16,127 nt of DNA. Origin: Arthrobacter sp. (GTDB taxonomy: Bacteria > Actinomycetota > Actinomycetes > Actinomycetales > Micrococcaceae). The notes under the pieces were generated by a model. It made no database searches. It was not told the origin of the DNA and was given only the letters and a program-made list of their open reading frames with translations. Location: assembly GCA_025464545.1 (NCBI GenBank), contig JAODMA010000035.1, positions 1-16,127 on the forward strand. The letters are read 5' to 3'. A program made the position numbers and the translations under genes. The stretch's first letter is position 1, and the number at the start of each line of letters is the position of its first letter. This document shows, in pieces, positions 1 through 5,948 of this stretch.

Positions 1-300
1 CGGATCATTTACACAACCAACGCCATCGAGTCTCTGAACTACCAGCTGCGCAAAATCATCAAGAACCGCGGGCACTTTCCCAATGACCAGGCCGCCGTAA
101 AACTGCTCTGGCTGGCCATCTGCAACATCGAAGACAAACGCGCCACAGAACGGGCGAAGCTGGCTGGTAAAGCCCGGGACAACCGCTCCAAATCCCTTCA
201 CAAACTCATCGAAGGCACCACCACGCAGGGATGGAGCGAAGCCCTGGGAGTCCTGGTCCTGAACTACCCCGACCGACTCGGTCCCTACCTGAACCGATGA
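1..300 (+). CDS. IS256-family transposase, C-terminal part (5' truncated by window edge)
   Basis: The first reading frame is open from base 1 to a TGA at 298-300 and encodes 99 residues. It begins [13 protein letters not shown], which matches the TTN-x-x-E-S-x-N block holding the last catalytic Glu of the DDE triad in IS256-family (mutator-type) transposases (Glu at residue 10 here). The following LRKIIKNRG, the helical [10 protein letters not shown] stretch and the [10 protein letters not shown] segment are the usual C-terminal tail. This enzyme class cuts and joins the element ends. The rest of the gene lies before the window, so intactness cannot be judged; the visible part has no frameshift or internal stop. 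The stop is 13 bases before a typical IS256 terminal repeat. Confidence 0.9.
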   Translation, partial: RIIYTTNAIESLNYQLRKIIKNRGHFPNDQAAVKLLWLAICNIEDKRATERAKLAGKARDNRSKSLHKLIEGTTTQGWSEALGVLVLNYPDRLGPYLNR

Positions 301-313
301 CACCCCGCCCCAC

Positions 314-338
314 TTACACAAGCCACTTGACACGCTCC
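314..338 (+). repeat. Right terminal inverted repeat of the IS256-family element
   Basis: About 25 bases running from TTACACAAGCC to CTTGACACGCTCC lie just after the transposase stop. TTACACA followed by CTTGACA is the usual form of IS256-family ends in actinobacteria, read outward. The left end and the target duplication are outside the window, so the boundary is inferred from this match and from the point where IS481-like sequence begins. Confidence 0.6.
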
Positions 339-341
339 AGG

Positions 342-520
342 TCAGCGGTCAGTCATCGCCTCGGGACCGCACTCGCGGTAACGCTGCGCCCAGCGGGCCG
401 CAGTGGGGACCGAGACCTGAAACCGTTCAGCGGCGCGGCGCAGACTCCAACGCCCGTCGACGACGCACTGCGCCAGTTGCAGCCGGCCGCGGGGGTGAGG
501 AAAGCGTTAGGGTGGGACAT
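342..520 (-). pseudogene. IS481-family transposase, N-terminal remnant (frameshifted and truncated)
   Basis: On the minus strand an ATG at 520 opens with MSHPNAFLTP. Shifting by one base after this point gives RGRLQLAQCVVDGRWSLRRA, then AERFQVSVPTAARWAQRYRE and CGPEAMTDR, ending in a stop at 344-342. MSH-x-NA-x-LTPRGRL followed by a helix-turn-helix is the characteristic start of IS481-family transposases. The shift falls in a run of five C that would need six to read through. Only about 60 residues of a protein usually over 300 remain; the catalytic DDE core is missing. Truncation coincides with the IS256 end at 338, so the IS256 insertion or a later deletion removed the rest. Non-functional. 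Confidence 0.75.
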
Positions 521-592
521 GAAGGCCCCCGTGCGTGGAATTTGGACTCTAGACAAGCCCCCTCCACCCGGAGGTCTTCGTCATGTCACCAA
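521..592 (-). mobile_element. Probable left-end leader of the IS481 remnant
   Basis: The stretch upstream of the IS481 start, read on the minus strand, contains GACGAAGACCTCCGGGTGG and an AT-containing segment leading to the ATG at 520. This is consistent with the terminal region and short leader of an IS481-family element. The outer boundary near 590 is a guess, because the matching right end is lost. Confidence 0.3.
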
Positions 593-662
593 ACCACGCC
601 GAGCGTCACCACCCTCCGTGGTCAATACACCTAGGGCGCACTCCTTACCTCCGGCGGCTTTT

Positions 663-678
663 AGGACCTTAGGACCTA
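663..678 (+). repeat. Perfect 8-bp tandem repeat (TTAGGACC x2)
   Basis: TTAGGACC occurs twice with no spacer in the otherwise featureless stretch between the IS481 remnant and the SGNH hydrolase. It may be chance, replication slippage, or a footprint of an excised insertion element. No gene or clear promoter was seen between about 593 and 712. Confidence 0.4.
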
Positions 679-712
679 CCGGCGCCCGGAATACCCGCGT
701 ATTGCTAGAGAT

Positions 713-1615
713 GTGAATGCGGCCCGCTTCATTGATTCCGGCGCCGGCCATCCCGTCGCCCCAGTCCGCATCAGGGGCCACCCCCCGGGTGCAGGGAACG
801 CAGGGCCCTGGGGCCGGTACGTCGCGATGGGAGACTCGTTCACCGCGGGGATCGGGGACCCTGAGCCGCACAGTCCCGGCGGCGTCAGGGGCTGGGCGGA
901 CCGTATCGCTGAAGAGCTCAGTGCCGGGCGGAGGGACTTCGCCTACGCCAACCTCGCCGTTAGCGGCCTGGTGATGCGGCAGATCCTGGACCAGCAGCTG
1001 GGGCCAGCAATTGCATTGAAGCCTGACCTCGTGACTCTGTCCGCGGGCGGTAATGATCTGGTATTCCACCGCAGCGACCCGGACCGGCTGGCTGCGATGC
1101 TGGACGCCGGCGTGGGCATGCTCAGCGCCACGGGAGCGACCATCGTCCTGTTCACCGGCCCGGACTGGGGCGACACTCCGTTGTTCGGCCATATCCGGGG
1201 AAAGGTCGCGGTGCTCAACGAAAACATCCGGACAATCGCGGCGCGCCACAACGGGGTGATCGCTGACCTGTGGACGCTGCGTCAACTGTCGGATCCGCAA
1301 ATGTGGGATCAGGACCGCCTGCATTTCTCCCCGCTGGGCCACCACACCATCGCCGCGATGGTCCTGGAGACCCTGGACGTACCGCACAGCCTGCGGCCCC
1401 TGCAACCCAAGCCGCTGCCGGCCGGCAGCTGGCGGGAAAGCAGGGCAGGGGACGTCGTCTGGTTCGCCAACTATTTGCTGCCCTGGCTGGTAGGCCGGGT
1501 CCGGCCCCGGGACGACGGCGTGCCGCTGGCTGCGAAGCGCCCGCAGCCGGGCCCGGTCCTCCCGTCCCCAAGCCCCCTCCCCGCGCCCCTAGTCCAGCCG
1601 CGATCTGTCGGCTAA
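713..1615 (+). CDS. SGNH/GDSL-family hydrolase
   Basis: The protein (300 aa) has the SGNH catalytic blocks in order: nucleophile Ser42 in YVAMGDSFTAG, oxyanion Gly85 in NLAVSG, oxyanion Asn114 in SAGGND, and Asp201/His204 in DRLHFSPLGH. The family contains esterases and lipases; the substrate cannot be told. No signal peptide or membrane segment is evident, so it is probably cytoplasmic. The GTG start at 713 has a poor ribosome binding site, and residues 1-33 look poorly conserved (rich in Gly, Pro and Ala). The true start may lie further in, but must precede RYVAMGDS at residue 35. The C-terminus from about residue 270 is a Pro-rich, low-complexity tail. Mobile-element debris lies directly upstream, so the native promoter may have been displaced. 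Confidence 0.88.
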   Translation: MNAARFIDSGAGHPVAPVRIRGHPPGAGNAGPWGRYVAMGDSFTAGIGDPEPHSPGGVRGWADRIAEELSAGRRDFAYANLAVSGLVMRQILDQQLGPAIALKPDLVTLSAGGNDLVFHRSDPDRLAAMLDAGVGMLSATGATIVLFTGPDWGDTPLFGHIRGKVAVLNENIRTIAARHNGVIADLWTLRQLSDPQMWDQDRLHFSPLGHHTIAAMVLETLDVPHSLRPLQPKPLPAGSWRESRAGDVVWFANYLLPWLVGRVRPRDDGVPLAAKRPQPGPVLPSPSPLPAPLVQPRSVG

Positions 1616-1656
1616 TCTGCAGGAACGGCCCGCAGCCGGGCATCGAAGGCGATCAC

Positions 1657-1662
1657 GAGGAG
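1657..1662 (+). promoter_or_regulatory. Ribosome binding site that sets a TTG start for the dodecin
   Basis: GAGGAG lies five bases before the TTG at 1668. No ATG or GTG in frame would give a complete dodecin, so this site decides the start. Confidence 0.6.
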
Positions 1663-1667
1663 CGAAG

Positions 1668-1877
1668 TTGCCTAATCTCACTTACAGCATTTCTGAAATT
1701 GTCGGAACCTCGTCTGAAGGCGTGGATGCGGCCGTCCGCAACGGCATCTCCGAGGCTGCAAAGACCCTGCGCAACCTCGACTGGTTCGAAGTGAAGGAAA
1801 TCCGCGGCCACCTCGAAAACGGCCAGGTGGCCGACTGGCAGGTAACCATCAAGCTCGGATTCCGTCTGGAGCGCTGA
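1668..1877 (+). CDS. Dodecin (flavin-binding/storage protein)
   Basis: This 69-residue protein matches dodecins along its full length: a first strand ending in Y-x-I-x-EIVGTS, the helix EGVDAAVRNGISEAAKTL, the strand DWFEVKEIRGHLENGQV with the flavin-stacking Trp, and the final strand VTIKLGFRLE. Dodecins form hollow 12-mers that bind and sequester flavins such as FMN or riboflavin, limiting photochemical damage and acting as a reserve. The TTG start is supported by GAGGAG five bases upstream. It follows the SGNH hydrolase by 52 bases and could share its transcript, although no functional link is obvious. A bulged hairpin follows directly after the stop. Confidence 0.93.
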   Translation: MPNLTYSISEIVGTSSEGVDAAVRNGISEAAKTLRNLDWFEVKEIRGHLENGQVADWQVTIKLGFRLER

Positions 1878-1907
1878 GGCCAACGGCCCGGGGCGCCGTC
1901 ACTGGCC
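1878..1907 (+). terminator. Hairpin directly after the dodecin gene
   Basis: GGCCA (1878-1882) pairs with TGGCC (1903-1907), and ACGGC (1883-1887) with GCCGT (1895-1899), leaving a 7-base loop and a 3-base bulge. There is no T-tract, so it may be a weak terminator or an RNA 3'-end stabiliser. Confidence 0.35.
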
Positions 1908-2107
1908 AGCAGCATCAACGAATCGGCCGACGGCGTCCCCGGCCGAGCCGGGAAGACCCGCGGCACCGCGTGCGCTTCTCCGGCAGGTCAATCATGTGCG
2001 CGTGGTGAAATCGGCCAGCCGGTTGTCTTCCCGGCGGAGTCCGGGTACCCGCGGGACACCGTCCGGCAAGGCGCGGGCTCGCCCGCAGAACCGAAAGAGA
2101 GCCCGAG

Positions 2108-2974
2108 ATGTCCGAAGTACAGCCTGGCAGCGAACCTGCCGCCGCGCCTGCTATCCCCGAGGTGACGCTCAACAATGGCGCGACCATCCCCCAGTTGGGC
2201 TTCGGCGTCTTTCAGGTGCCGCCGGAGGAAACCCAGCGGATTGTCGAGGATGCGCTGGCCGCAGGCTACCGACATATCGACACGGCTGCCGCCTACCGCA
2301 ACGAAGCAGGAGTGGGAGCGGCTATTGCAGCCTCCGGGATCCCGCGCGAGGAGCTTTTCATCACCACCAAGCTACGGAACGGCGAGCAGGGCAACGCCCG
2401 GAAGGCCTTCCGGAACAGCCGGGAAGCGCTGGGCCTTGAGGTCATCGACCTCTACCTTATTCACTGGCCGGTGCCTTCACAGGGCCTTTACAGCGACGCC
2501 TGGCGCGTGCTGGAGCAGCTGTACGCCGAGCAGCAGGTCCGCGCGATCGGAGTATCGAACTTCCTCGGCGACCATCTGGACACGCTCCTCTCCGGTGCCC
2601 GCGTGGTGCCGGCCGTGAACCAGATCGAAATCCACCCGACGTTCCAGCAGCAGGAACTCGCCGCCAGGTGCCGCTCGCTGGGGATCGCCGTGGAGGCCTA
2701 CAGCCCCCTCGGGCAGGGCGAGGACCTTGCCGCCGAAGCGGTCACGTCCCTCGCCAGCCGGCACGGCGCGACACCGGCCCAGATCGTTCTGGCCTGGCAC
2801 CTGTCCCAGGGCGCAATCGTGATCCCCAAGACTGTCAGCCCGGCACGCATGCGGGAAAACCTCAGGGCCGCCGCCGTCTCCCTCACGCCGGAGGACACCG
2901 ACCTGATCACGGCGCTCGAATCAGGAACGCGCATCGGCGCCGACCCCTCCGTGGCGGCCTTCAGCCAGCTGTAG
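2108..2974 (+). CDS. Aldo/keto reductase, 2,5-diketo-D-gluconate reductase-like
   Basis: The enzyme is predicted to reduce aldehydes or ketones with NADPH as a soluble (beta/alpha)8 barrel. The tetrad is visible: Asp58 and Tyr63 in HIDTAAAY, Lys88 in TTK, His119 in LIHWP. Also present are the AKR signatures GVSNF, NQIEIHP, EAYSPLGQG and, near the C-terminus, IPKTVSPARMREN, which binds the 2'-phosphate of NADPH. The length (288 aa) fits bacterial AKR5-type enzymes, annotated as 2,5-diketo-D-gluconate reductase or methylglyoxal reductase; the substrate is not determinable from sequence. The ATG at 2108 follows a purine-rich AAAGAGAG stretch and gives a short acidic N-terminal extension. A second reductase follows 29 bases later, so the two are probably co-transcribed. 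Confidence 0.93.
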   Translation: MSEVQPGSEPAAAPAIPEVTLNNGATIPQLGFGVFQVPPEETQRIVEDALAAGYRHIDTAAAYRNEAGVGAAIAASGIPREELFITTKLRNGEQGNARKAFRNSREALGLEVIDLYLIHWPVPSQGLYSDAWRVLEQLYAEQQVRAIGVSNFLGDHLDTLLSGARVVPAVNQIEIHPTFQQQELAARCRSLGIAVEAYSPLGQGEDLAAEAVTSLASRHGATPAQIVLAWHLSQGAIVIPKTVSPARMRENLRAAAVSLTPEDTDLITALESGTRIGADPSVAAFSQL

Positions 2975-3003
2975 CACCCGCCAGCGAAACGAGGGACCAC
3001 ACG

Positions 3004-3975
3004 ATGGAATACACGCAGCTAGGCCGCTCCGGCCTGAAGGTCTCCCGGCTCTGCCTGGGCACCATGAACTTCGGGCCGCAGACCGACGAGGCGGACGCGC
3101 ACTCCATCATGGACGCCGCACTGGAGTCCGGCATCAACTTCTTCGACACCGCCAACGTCTACGGCGGCAGCGGCCACCGGGGCTGGACGGAGGAAATCCT
3201 GGGCCGCTGGTTTGCCACGGGAGGTGGGCGCCGTGAACGGACGGTGCTCGCCACCAAGCTTTACGGGACCATGACGGACCGGCCCAACGAGTCCAAACTG
3301 TCCGCCCTGAACATCCGCAGGGCCCTCGACGCAAGCCTGAAAAGGCTCCAGACGGACTACATCGACGTCTATCAGTTCCACCACGTAGACCGGAACACCC
3401 CGTGGGAGGAGATCTGGCAGGCAATCGACGTCGCGGTCCAGCAGGGCAAGATCCTGTATTCCGGAAGCAGCAACTTCGCCGGCTGGCACATCGCCCAGGC
3501 GCAGGAGGCCGCCGCCCGCCGGCACAGCAACGGGCTGGTGAGCGAACAGTCCATCTACAACCTGCTGACCCGCAACATCGAGCTGGAGGTTCTCCCCGCC
3601 GCCCGGCAGTACGGCCTGGGGATCCTTCCCTGGTCGCCGCTGCACGGCGGGCTACTCGGCGGCGTGCTGAAGAGGGAGCGCGACGGCGTCCGCCGCGCGG
3701 AGGGCCGCGCCCGGGAGACTCTCAGGACGCACCATGATCAGATCCGGCAGTACGAGGAATTCGCCGGCGGGCTGGGCCAGGAACCCGGGGACGTGGCCCT
3801 GGCCTGGCTGTTACACCAGCCCGCGGTTACTGCGCCGATCGTGGGACCGCGGACCCAGGATCAGCTGGACGCCGCCCTCCGCGCGCTGGACCTGTCACTC
3901 GACGGTGCAGCGCTCAAGCGGCTCGACGAAATCTTTCCGGGCCACCGGACCGCACCCGAGGACTATGCGTGGTGA
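3004..3975 (+). CDS. Aldo/keto reductase (second, distinct subfamily)
   Basis: A 323-aa protein starts EYTQLGRSGLKVSRLCLGTM, the typical opening of YajO/Tas/AKR11-like reductases. The probable tetrad is Asp48 and Tyr53 (FFDTANVYG), Lys85 (ATK) and His126 (YQFHHVD). SGSSNFAGWHIAQAQ, LPWSPLHGGLLGG and a C-terminal PIVGPRTQDQLD cofactor segment support an NAD(P)H-dependent oxidoreductase. The start at 3004 is preceded by GAGGGA with good spacing. It is only distantly related to the upstream reductase, with different signatures and length, so this is not a recent tandem duplication. The pair is probably one transcription unit ending at the hairpin at 4062-4085. Substrate unknown. Confidence 0.93.
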   Translation: MEYTQLGRSGLKVSRLCLGTMNFGPQTDEADAHSIMDAALESGINFFDTANVYGGSGHRGWTEEILGRWFATGGGRRERTVLATKLYGTMTDRPNESKLSALNIRRALDASLKRLQTDYIDVYQFHHVDRNTPWEEIWQAIDVAVQQGKILYSGSSNFAGWHIAQAQEAAARRHSNGLVSEQSIYNLLTRNIELEVLPAARQYGLGILPWSPLHGGLLGGVLKRERDGVRRAEGRARETLRTHHDQIRQYEEFAGGLGQEPGDVALAWLLHQPAVTAPIVGPRTQDQLDAALRALDLSLDGAALKRLDEIFPGHRTAPEDYAW

Positions 3976-4061
3976 ACGCCTCACAACGCGTACCCGACGC
4001 AGCGCGGGCACCGAATTGCGGCCGGAAATTCCGATTGACGAAAGGTGTTGTGAGACTTTCC

Positions 4062-4085
4062 GCCACGCCCGAGTGGCTCTTTTTT
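4062..4085 (+). terminator. Rho-independent terminator after the aldo/keto reductase pair
   Basis: GCCAC (4062-4066), a 6-base loop, GTGGC (4073-4077), then TCTTTTTT. The stem is short but the T-tract is good. It lies 87 bases after the second reductase and before the GlsB-like gene. Confidence 0.65.
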
Positions 4086-4101
4086 ACTAAGCATGATTAG
4101 T
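4086..4101. promoter_or_regulatory. Inverted repeat ACTAA-N6-TTAGT, candidate operator
   Basis: ACTAA (4086-4090) and TTAGT (4097-4101) form a 16-bp near-palindrome around GCATGA. It begins at the end of the terminator T-tract, 87 bases upstream of the GlsB-like start. It overlaps TAGTAT (4098-4103), a possible -10 element, but no convincing -35 was found. Its position suggests a regulator binding site for the stress-type gene downstream. Confidence 0.4.
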
Positions 4102-4102
4102 A

Positions 4103-4150
4103 TTGAGGCAGAAGGATGAAGCGCACCCGGCAACCCGGGTGTCTCCTCAA
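4103..4150 (+). promoter_or_regulatory. Leader hairpin upstream of the GlsB-like gene
   Basis: TTGAGG (4103-4108) pairs with CCTCAA (4145-4150), enclosing CACCCGG (4124-4130) paired with CCGGGTG (4135-4141) around a CAAC loop. It ends six bases before the AAGAAGGA ribosome binding site (4156-4163). It could be a 5' UTR structure that affects mRNA stability or ribosome access. Confidence 0.4.
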
Positions 4151-4172
4151 TGAAAGAAGAAGGAACAACAAA

Positions 4173-4436
4173 ATGGGTTTTCTCGGATTTCTGCTTCTGG
4201 GTCTTATCGCCGGTGCGATTGCTAAGGCAATCCTCCCGGGCCGTCAGGGCGGTGGCATCATCATCACGCTGATCCTCGGCGTTGTTGGCGCCCTCCTTGG
4301 TGGCTTTATTGGCAGCGCGCTCTTCGGTGTGGGTCTCAACGAGTTCTTCTCGCTGTCCACCTGGCTGCTGGCCATCGGCGGTGCGATCATCGTCCTGCTG
4401 GTTTACGGCATGATCAGCAAGCGTTCAGCCCGCTAA
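4173..4436 (+). CDS. GlsB/YeaQ/YmgE-family small membrane protein
   Basis: An 87-aa hydrophobic protein with three predicted membrane segments: about residues 2-20 (GFLGFLLLGLIAGAIAKAIL), 29-50, rich in Gly and Leu, and 63-82 (WLLAIGGAIIVLLVYGMI). The motif AKAILPGRQGGG between the first two segments is typical of the transglycosylase-associated/GlsB family (YeaQ, YmgE). These are linked to stress responses in Gram-positive and enteric bacteria; the biochemical role is unknown. The start at 4173 is preferred because AAGAAGGA (4156-4163) precedes it. An in-frame ATG at 4116 would add a basic tail and has its binding site too close. The gene is monocistronic, between terminators, and less GC-rich than its neighbours, as is common for highly expressed stress genes. 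Confidence 0.9.
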   Translation: MGFLGFLLLGLIAGAIAKAILPGRQGGGIIITLILGVVGALLGGFIGSALFGVGLNEFFSLSTWLLAIGGAIIVLLVYGMISKRSAR

Positions 4437-4452
4437 AGCTGAACGCGACCGG

Positions 4453-4490
4453 AAACCGGTCCCGGGAATTTTTCCTGGGGCCGGTTTTTT
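4453..4490 (+). terminator. Strong rho-independent terminator after the GlsB-like gene
   Basis: AAACCGGTCCCGGGAA (4453-4468) pairs with TTCCTGGGGCCGGTTT (4472-4487), with two G-T wobbles and a minimal loop, followed by TTTTTT within 4485-4490. A strong intrinsic terminator, 16 bases after the stop codon. Confidence 0.92.
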
Positions 4491-4544
4491 GGCACACGGC
4501 ATGACTTCCTATTCACTGACACCATCAAAGAGCAGGAGTACAGC

Positions 4545-5036
4545 ATGAAAGGCAAATTTCTTTTCGGCACCGGAATAGCCGCGGGCTACGTTCTCGGATC
4601 ACGATCCGGTCGGGCAGCCTACGAGAAGCTGAAATCCCGGGCTGCGGCCTTCTGGGAAAGCAAGCCCGTGCAGGACAAAATCACCGCCGCTTCCGAGGCA
4701 GTCAAGGAAAAGGCGCCCGAGGTGTCGGAGCAGCTCACGGAAGCCGCCCGGCGGGCCGGAACCGTGATCGGCTCGGCCGTCCGCCGGGATGACTCCCGCA
4801 GCGGAGCGGTCAAGGCGCCCGAAGACGGCCCCTCCACGGCTGCTTCCGGCGGCACGATCCCGGCGCACAGCACGCATCCGGAGACGGTGAACCTGGGAAC
4901 CACCTCGTCCGCGGATGCCCGCGACGTCGAGTCGGACCCGGCCCTGAACGACCAGTCCGGCCAGGACTGGTCGGACGAGGGGGGCGCAACGCCAACCGGG
5001 GCCGCGACGAACGGCAATCCGGACAAGACGGCCTAG
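4545..5036 (+). CDS. YtxH-like protein of unknown function
   Basis: The N-terminus KGKFLFGTGIAAGYVLGSRSGRAAYEKLK is a short Gly-rich hydrophobic segment (residues 5-20) followed by a basic RSGR-x-AYEKL motif, as in YtxH-like small proteins that may associate with the membrane. Residues 25-75 form a probable amphipathic helix or coiled coil, rich in Ala, Glu and Lys. Residues 76-163 are acidic and of low complexity (Ser, Thr, Asp, Gly), likely disordered. No catalytic motif is visible. AGGAG seven bases upstream supports the ATG. It may be functionally related to the neighbouring GlsB-like stress gene, which is an inference from position only. Its TAG stop shares the palindrome CTAG with the stop of the convergent methyltransferase gene, giving a 4-bp tail-to-tail overlap. 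Confidence 0.75.
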   Translation: MKGKFLFGTGIAAGYVLGSRSGRAAYEKLKSRAAAFWESKPVQDKITAASEAVKEKAPEVSEQLTEAARRAGTVIGSAVRRDDSRSGAVKAPEDGPSTAASGGTIPAHSTHPETVNLGTTSSADARDVESDPALNDQSGQDWSDEGGATPTGAATNGNPDKTA

Positions 5037-5881
5037 GACCGGCCGATGACCACCGTGGCGTCCAGTTCCTCGGAGCTGGCCACCCGTGCGGTCAGCCCGT
5101 TGCGGAGAAACAGGTCCACGGTCAGCGGCGCCTGCCGCAGGGTCGTCTCGACCAGCAGGTGGCCGCCCGGCGCCAGCCATTGCGGCGCTGCGGCGGCCAC
5201 CCGTCGTTGCACGTCAAGCCCGTCGGCGCCGCCGTCAAGGGACAGCAGCGGCTCATGCAGGCGGGCTTCCTGAGGCATGGTACGGATGCCCGCCGACGGC
5301 ACGTAGGGCGCGTTGACTGCCAGCACCTCGACCCGTCCGCGCAGCCGGGCCGGCAGCGGACCATACAAATCGCCCTCGTAGACCTCTCCTCCGAGCGGCA
5401 GCAGGTTCCGGCGGGCGCAGCGGACCGCGGCCGCATCGAGGTCCGCTGCGTGCAGCTCCACGGGACCCGCCAGGGTCGCGAGCGCCGCGCCGACTGCCCC
5501 TGAACCGCAGCACAGGTCGACGACGATCGGCGGGCGGATGCCGCCAGCCGGGGCAAACGGTGGCCGGGATGCCCACAGCAGCACGGCGGCCTGCCGCACC
5601 AGAAACTCGGTGCGGCAGCGCGGGACGAAAACGCCGGCGTCCACGCCGATCCGCAGCCCGCAAAACTCCGCCCAGCCCAGCAGGTGCTCAAGCGGCACCC
5701 CGTCGGCCCTCCGTTCCACAAGGGCATCGAGCTCCCCGGCCGACGTCGCGGAGGCGGTCAGCAACCGGGCCTCGTCTTCGGCGAACACGCAGCCGGCCGC
5801 GCGGAGCCGCGCAGCGAGCGACGCGATGGGCACTGGATCCCGGCGGGAAGCGGGGGGATGCGGCGGCGTTGATCCCGGCAT
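5033..5881 (-). CDS. PrmC/HemK-like putative protein-(glutamine-N5) methyltransferase
   Basis: A 282-aa protein with an N-terminal helical PrmC-type domain (residues 18-75, including VPLEHLLGWAEFCGL and then FVPRCRTEFLV). The SAM-binding Rossmann domain has motif I VVDLCCGSGAVG (120-131) and an acidic AADLD (146-150). The substrate motif is NAPYVPS (190-196), where true release-factor methyltransferase PrmC has NPPY. This matches the PrmC-related subfamily of unknown substrate common in actinobacteria. The predicted reaction is SAM-dependent methylation of a glutamine side chain. The ATG at 5881 fits family length; the reading frame continues far upstream, but only as the antisense of the lactonase gene. 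Its stop overlaps the YtxH-like gene by 4 bp, and its start is 63 bases from the divergent lactonase. Confidence 0.85.
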   Translation of the reverse strand: MPGSTPPHPPASRRDPVPIASLAARLRAAGCVFAEDEARLLTASATSAGELDALVERRADGVPLEHLLGWAEFCGLRIGVDAGVFVPRCRTEFLVRQAAVLLWASRPPFAPAGGIRPPIVVDLCCGSGAVGAALATLAGPVELHAADLDAAAVRCARRNLLPLGGEVYEGDLYGPLPARLRGRVEVLAVNAPYVPSAGIRTMPQEARLHEPLLSLDGGADGLDVQRRVAAAAPQWLAPGGHLLVETTLRQAPLTVDLFLRNGLTARVASSEELDATVVIGRS

Positions 5882-5915
5882 GGCAGGGCCCCTTCGACTC
5901 CTGGTGCTCGAAAAC

Positions 5916-5948
5916 CCATGGTACCGAAGTGGCAGGATGGCACCATGG
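5916..5948. promoter_or_regulatory. Divergent promoter region with inverted repeat CCATGGT...ACCATGG
   Basis: Perfect 7-bp arms at 5916-5922 and 5942-5948 lie in the 63-base gap between the methyltransferase (-) and lactonase (+) genes. The second arm covers the lactonase start codon. It could be an operator or an mRNA hairpin over the start; it may also be chance. No clear -10/-35 boxes were found. Confidence 0.3.

Noticed and set aside
581..1405. 274-codon minus-strand frame opposite the SGNH hydrolase
   Set aside because: The plus-strand frame has all SGNH catalytic blocks; the reverse frame shows no recognisable domain.
2108..3975. Tandem duplication of aldo/keto reductases
   Set aside because: The two proteins belong to different subfamilies with different signatures and lengths, so they are neighbours, not recent copies.
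4116..4172. Upstream in-frame ATG for the GlsB-like gene
   Set aside because: Its Shine-Dalgarno-like sequence is only about one base away, it would add a hydrophilic basic tail not seen in the family, and it lies within the leader hairpin.
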